Below are positions 58,752-64,000 of a stretch of 64,000 nt of DNA, in pieces; position 1 is the stretch's first letter, and each line of letters begins with the position of its first letter. This stretch comes from Osedax fenrisi (Eukaryota; Annelida; Polychaeta; Sabellida; Siboglinidae). Made by a program: the position numbers and the translations under genes. The stretch covers positions 31,284,327-31,348,326 of the forward strand of contig OZ025244.1 of NCBI GenBank assembly GCA_964019155.1. Direction: 5' to 3'. A model generated the notes under the pieces. That model saw only the letters and a program-made list of their open reading frames with translations. It was not told where the DNA came from and ran no database searches.

Positions 58752-61700
58752 ATCTGGTGAGGTAACTCGAGAACCGGGGTACGTCGCGAAAATATTTTAT
58801 ACCCGATCTTAATAAATTTGCAACAGTATGGTCTTGGTCGGGAAAATTTTTTAAATTTTATACCGCGTACCCCAGAAAAACCTGAAAAATTGAATTTTTG
58901 CCATTAAAATGATTTTTTGTCGTCCAAAATCTTCGGCGTCGCATTTTTGAAATATTTTTTTTACATTTTTTCGAACTATTTTTTTGAATTTTTTTTGATT
59001 TTTTTTTGAAATTTTTGGAAATTTTGGAAATTTTTTGAAATATTTTTGAAATATTTTTGACATTTTTTGAAATATTTTTGAAATTTTTTGAATTATTTTA
59101 AACATTTTTTTGAAATTTTTTAAAAATATATTTTGTAATATTATTTATATTTTTTGTATTTTTCAACTATTCGTTGAAATATTATTATTTTAAGATATAA
59201 TTAAAATATTATAATTATATAATAAATATATAAATATTATAAGATATAAATATTATACTTTTTAAAATATTTGTAGAATATTTATAAAAAATATATTTTG
59301 TAATATTTGGAAATATTTGTTGTATACTAGGAATACAGAATCAGGAATAGCTATAATTAATAAATAATAGATAGGCAAACAATTAAAAATCGATCAACGC
59401 AGGGTGCGGTTTGGGTTTTCGATATTTATTAAGTAATATTTTGTAATATTGGAAATATGTGTTGTATTTTTTAAAATATTATTTGAAATATTTTTGAAAT
59501 ATTTTTCCACTAATTTTTGAGATATTAATATTTGTATAAATTTGTTTGAATTTTAGCAACAATTTATGTTATTGTATATGAAAAGCAGAATCATGAATAG
59601 CCATAAATAATAAATAATAGATAGGTAAGCTATTAAACCACGAGTAAAGCAAAGTTGGGTACGGCAAGAAATTCCAAATCAGGAATAGTTATAATTAATA
59701 AATGATGGATAGGCAAATAATAAAAAACCGAGCAACGCCGATTTGGAACTGTTTGGGTTTAGGTTTTCAACATATTTTGGAATATTTGAAATATCTGTTG
59801 TATTTTTTGAAATATTTGTTATCTAATTTTTTAAATATTAAAAAAAATATGTTTCTACATATGTTTAATTTTATTTAATTGTATATACTAGAAATGTAGG
59901 ACCAGGAATAGCTCTAATTAATAAATAATAAATAGGCAAACAATCAAAAACCGATAAATGTCGAGTCGAGTACTGTTTGGATTTGGGTTTAGGTTTGAGA
60001 TTTCGACATATTTTGTTATATTTTAAATATTTGTTATATTTTTTAGCAATTATATATTTTAGCATAATCATGAATAGCTATATATTATAGCCTATCATTG
60101 ATTTTTTTATAATTGATTTTTTTTAAATATATTTTGTAATATTTAAAAAAATATTATTTTTTATATTTATTATATTTTTCACTAAATGGTGAAATATTAT
60201 TATATTAAGATATAATTAAAAGATTATAATTATATAATAATTATATAAATTATATAAATATTATATTTTTTTTAATATTTTTAGAACATTTAAAAAATAA
60301 ATATTTTGTAATATTTGTTGTATACTAGCAATGCAGAATCAGGAATAGCTATAATTAATAAATAATTATTTATTATTTATTATTTATTATAATAGATAGG
60401 CAAAAAATCAAAAACCGAGTAATGCAGGGTACGGTTTTGGTTTGGTTTTCGACATTTTTTAAGTCATATTTTGTAATATTGTAAATATTTGTTGTATCTT
60501 TTGAAATATTTTTTGAGATATTAAAAACTAATATTTGTCAAAATTTGTTTGTATTTTAGCAAAGATTTATGATATTGTTTATACTAGAAAGGCAAAATCA
60601 TGAATAGCCATAATTAATTAATAGTTGATGGGCAAACTATCAAAAATGAGTAAAGCAGGGTTGGTTACGACAAGCAATTCCAAATCAGGAATAGTTATAA
60701 TTATTAAATGATAGATAGGCAAATAATAAAAAACCAAGCAACATCGGTTTGGGTTTGGGTTTTCAACATATTTTGTAATATTTGAAATATTTGTTGTATT
60801 ATTTAATATATTTTATGAAATATTTGTTCACTAATTTTTGAAATATTAAAAAAATATATTTCTACATTTGTTTGTATTTTAGATAAACTTTATTTAATTG
60901 TATATACTAGAAATGTCGAATCAGGAATAGCTATAATTAATAATTTATAGGAAAATAATCAAAAACCGAGCAACATCGGGTTGAGTACGGCAAGCAATTT
61001 AAAATCAGGAATAGTTATAATTAATAAATAATATATATGAAAACAATCAAAAACCTAGCAACGGCGGGTCGGGATGGTTTGGGTTTTGGTTTTAGACATT
61101 TTTTTAAAACATATTTTGTAATATTTGAAATATTTGTTGTAATATGTCTTTAATATATTTTTTAAAATATTTTTCTACTAATTTTTTAAATATTAAAATA
61201 TTTTCTACATTTTTCAGCTAACATTTATTTTATTGTATATAAATAATAGTTAGGAAAAAATTAAATATAAATATTTAGCAATGCAGAATTAGGAACAGCT
61301 ATAATTAATAAATAATATATAGGAAAATAATCAAAACCGAGCAACGCCGGGTCGGGTACGGCTTTTTTTTGAAATTTTTGGAAATTTTTGAAATATTTTT
61401 GACATTTTTTGAAATATTTTTAAACATTTTTTTGAAATTTTTTTAAAATATATTTTGTAATATTATTTATATTTTTTGTATTTTAAAAAATATTATTTGA
61501 AATAATTTTTTATATTTTTCAACTATTCGTTGAAATATTATTATTTTAAGATATAATTAAAATATTATAATTATATAATAAATATATAAATATTATAAGA
61601 TATAATAATATACTTTTTAAAATATTTGTAGAACATTTATAAAAAATATATTTTGTAATATTTGGAAATATTTGTTGTATACTAGGAATACAGAATCAGG

Positions 61701-63784
61701 AATAGCTATAATTAATAAATAATAGATAGGCAAACAATCAAAAATCGATCAACGCAGGGTGCGGTTTGGGTTTTCGATATTTATTAAGTACTATTTTGTA
61801 ATATTGGAAATATGTGTTGTATTTTTTTAAATATTATTTGAAATATTTTTGAAATATTTTTCCACTAATTTTTGAGATATTAATATTTGTATAAATTTGT
61901 TTGAATTTTAGCAACAATTTATGTTATTGTATATGAAAATCAGAATCATGAATAGCCATAAATAATAAATAATAGATAGGTAAGCTATCAAACAACGAGT
62001 AAAGCAAAGTTGGGTACGGCAAGAAATTCCAAATCAGGAATAGTTATAATTAATAAATGATAGATAGGCAAATAATAAAAAACCGAGCAACGCCGATTTG
62101 GAACTGTTTGGGTTTAGGTTTTCAACATATTTTGGAATATTTGAAATATCTGTTGTATTTTTTGAAATATTTTTTATCTAATTTTTTAAATATTAAAAAA
62201 AATATGTTTCTACATATGTTTAATTTTATTTAATTGTATATACTAGAAATCTAGGATCAGGAATAGCTCTAATTAATAAATAATAAATAGGCAAACAATC
62301 AAAAACCGATAAATGTCGAGTCGAGTACTGTTTGGATTTGGGTTTAGGTTTGAGTTTTCGACATTTTTTTAAAACATATTTTGTAATATTTTAAATATTT
62401 TTTGTATTTGTTAGCAATTATATATTTTAGAATAATCAGGAATAGCTATAATTAATAAAAATAAATAGTCAAACAATCAAAAACCTAGCAACGCCGGGTA
62501 GGGTATGACTGCTAATATGTTGAAATATTTTTTATATTTAAAAAATATTTTTAGACACTTTTTAAAAATATATTTTATAATATTTTAAAGTATTTTTGTA
62601 TTTTTGTATTTTTACAAAATATTTTACGAATAAGTCTTAAAAAGAACAACGCTAGATCTACATCGGATACAGTTAGATTTATTAAATATTAGTTAGAAGA
62701 CAACAATTAAAGAATAGCTATGCATAATTAGGAATAACTATAATTAATAATTGATAGGCAAATAATAAAAAAACGAGCAACGTCGGGTTGGGTTCGGCAA
62801 ACAATTCTAAATCAGGAATAGTTATAATTAATAAAGTATAGATAGGCATATAATTAAAAACCGATCAACGCCGTTTTGGGACGGTTTGGGTTTGGGTTTT
62901 CAACATATTTTGTAATATTTGAAATATTTGTTGTATTTTTTAAAATATTTTTTGAAATATTTGTTCACTAATTTTTTAAATATTATAAACAATATTTTTC
63001 TATATTTGTTTGTATTTTAAATAAACTTTATTTAATTGTATATACTAGAAATATAGAATCAGAAATTGCCCTAATTAATAAATAATAAATAATAGATAGG
63101 CAAACAAACAAAAACCAAGAAATGCCGGGTCGGGTATGGTTTGTTTTTAAAACATATTTTGTAATATTTTATATATTTTTTTGCAATTTTTAGCAATTAT
63201 ATATTTTAGAATAATCAGGAATAGCTATAATTAATAAAAAAAATTAATAGGCATTAAAAATCAGGTATGGCTACTAATATGTTGAAATATTTTTTATATT
63301 TCTTAAAATATTTTTAAACACTTTTTAAAAATATATTTTGTAATATTTTAAATTATTATTTGTAATCTTACCAAATATTTTACAAATAATCTTAAAAACG
63401 AACAACGCTGAGTCTACATCGGATACAGTTAGAATTAGTAAATATTAGTTAGAAGAAAACAATTAAATATTAGCTAAGTATAATCAGGAATAGCTACAAT
63501 TAATAGGCAAATAATCAAAAACCTAGCAACGCAGGGTAGTGTACGGTTTGTGTTTGGGTTTAGGTTTGGGTTTTAGACATTTTTTTAAAACATATTTTTT
63601 AATATTTGAAATATTTGTTGTATTTTTTAACATATTATTTGAAAATGTTTTCTACTTTGTTTTGTATGTCAGCTAACATTTATTTTATTATATATATCAA
63701 TTAAGAATCAGGAATAGCTATAATTAATATATAATATATAGGAAAATAATCAAAACCGAGCAACGCCGGGTCGGGTACGGCTAG
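58690..63784 (+). mobile_element. Helitron-like element, complete, 5,095 bp (copy C, second)
   Basis: Counterpart of 34652-39750, shorter by 4 bp, apparently in the TA microsatellite. Conserved block at about 58751-58942, CTAG at 63781-63784. Confidence 0.55.
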
Positions 63785-63813
63785 TCTATTATATAAAAGA
63801 AAGTCTATTTAAT

Positions 63814-63850
<37 letters not shown>

Positions 63851-64000
63851 ATCTGGTGAGGTAACTCGAGAACCGGGGTACGTCGCGAAAATATTTTATA
63901 CCCGATCTTAATAAATTTGCAACAGTATGGTCTTGGTCCGGAAAATTTTTTGAATTTTATACCGCGTACCCCAGAAAAACCTGAAAAATTGACTTTTTGC
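63785..64000 (+). mobile_element. Helitron-like element, 5' start only
   Basis: TCTATTATATAAAAGAAAGT, TA/TG microsatellite and most of the conserved block, cut by the window end. It corresponds to the start at 39751. Confidence 0.55.

Larger units (their letters stand above)
49752..64000 (+). repeat. Higher-order repeat copy C, incomplete
   Basis: Collinear with copy B at a constant offset of 24,033 for more than 8 kb, shifting only by a few bases after about 58,080. It continues beyond the window. Confidence 0.85.

Overview
The window is very AT-rich eukaryotic repeat DNA, most likely from an arthropod. The evidence is GT-AG introns of 133-171 bp, an invertebrate-type transposase gene, an intact Ty3/gypsy retrotransposon and satellite-bearing elements with Helitron-like ends. 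An AT-rich insect such as a parasitoid wasp or a hemipteran would fit, but nothing here fixes the species. I found no ordinary host gene, rRNA, tRNA or CRISPR.

Layout. About 53 kb (1-15101 and 25729-64000) is a nested repeat array. Its units are non-autonomous elements of 4.7-6.0 kb. Each starts with TCTATTATATAAAAGAAAGT, then a TA/TG microsatellite and a conserved block of about 190 bp. Each ends with GCAACGCCGGGTCGGGTACG followed by GCTAG. They stand head to tail with CTAG|TC junctions. Their interiors are degenerate repeats of about 90-350 bp that carry the same 3' motif again and again. The elements are themselves tandemly duplicated as a higher-order repeat: copy A (from 883), copy B (from 25719, 24,033 bp) and copy C (from 49752, running off the window). 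Each complete copy has one inverted segment (10149-13326 and 44809-47986). Copy A is a recombinant lacking about 9.8 kb relative to B.

At 15102-25718 a DNA transposon of 10,617 bp sits in one array element, flanked by a 10-bp target duplication (AACGCAGGGT). The same site is empty at 883 and 49752. Its transposase gene reconstructs as four exons (15378-15919, 22722-22841, 22975-23476, 23648-24631) with matching splice phases and no internal stop, predicting 715 residues. A D-D-CxxH-RW-E motif series is visible. Intron 1 also holds a 211-bp minisatellite and a nested LTR retrotransposon.

That retrotransposon (16407-21710, minus strand) has two 563-bp LTRs differing at two adjacent bases, a PBS, a PPT, gag with one CCHC knuckle, and pol with protease, RT, RNase H and integrase. 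There is no env. gag and pol overlap in the -1 frame. The overlap contains a T TTA AAC slippery heptamer, a 5-nt spacer and a well-formed predicted H-type pseudoknot, so Gag-Pol is almost certainly made by -1 ribosomal frameshifting.

Order of events inferred: array amplification, then DNA transposon insertion, then LTR element insertion into the transposon's intron.
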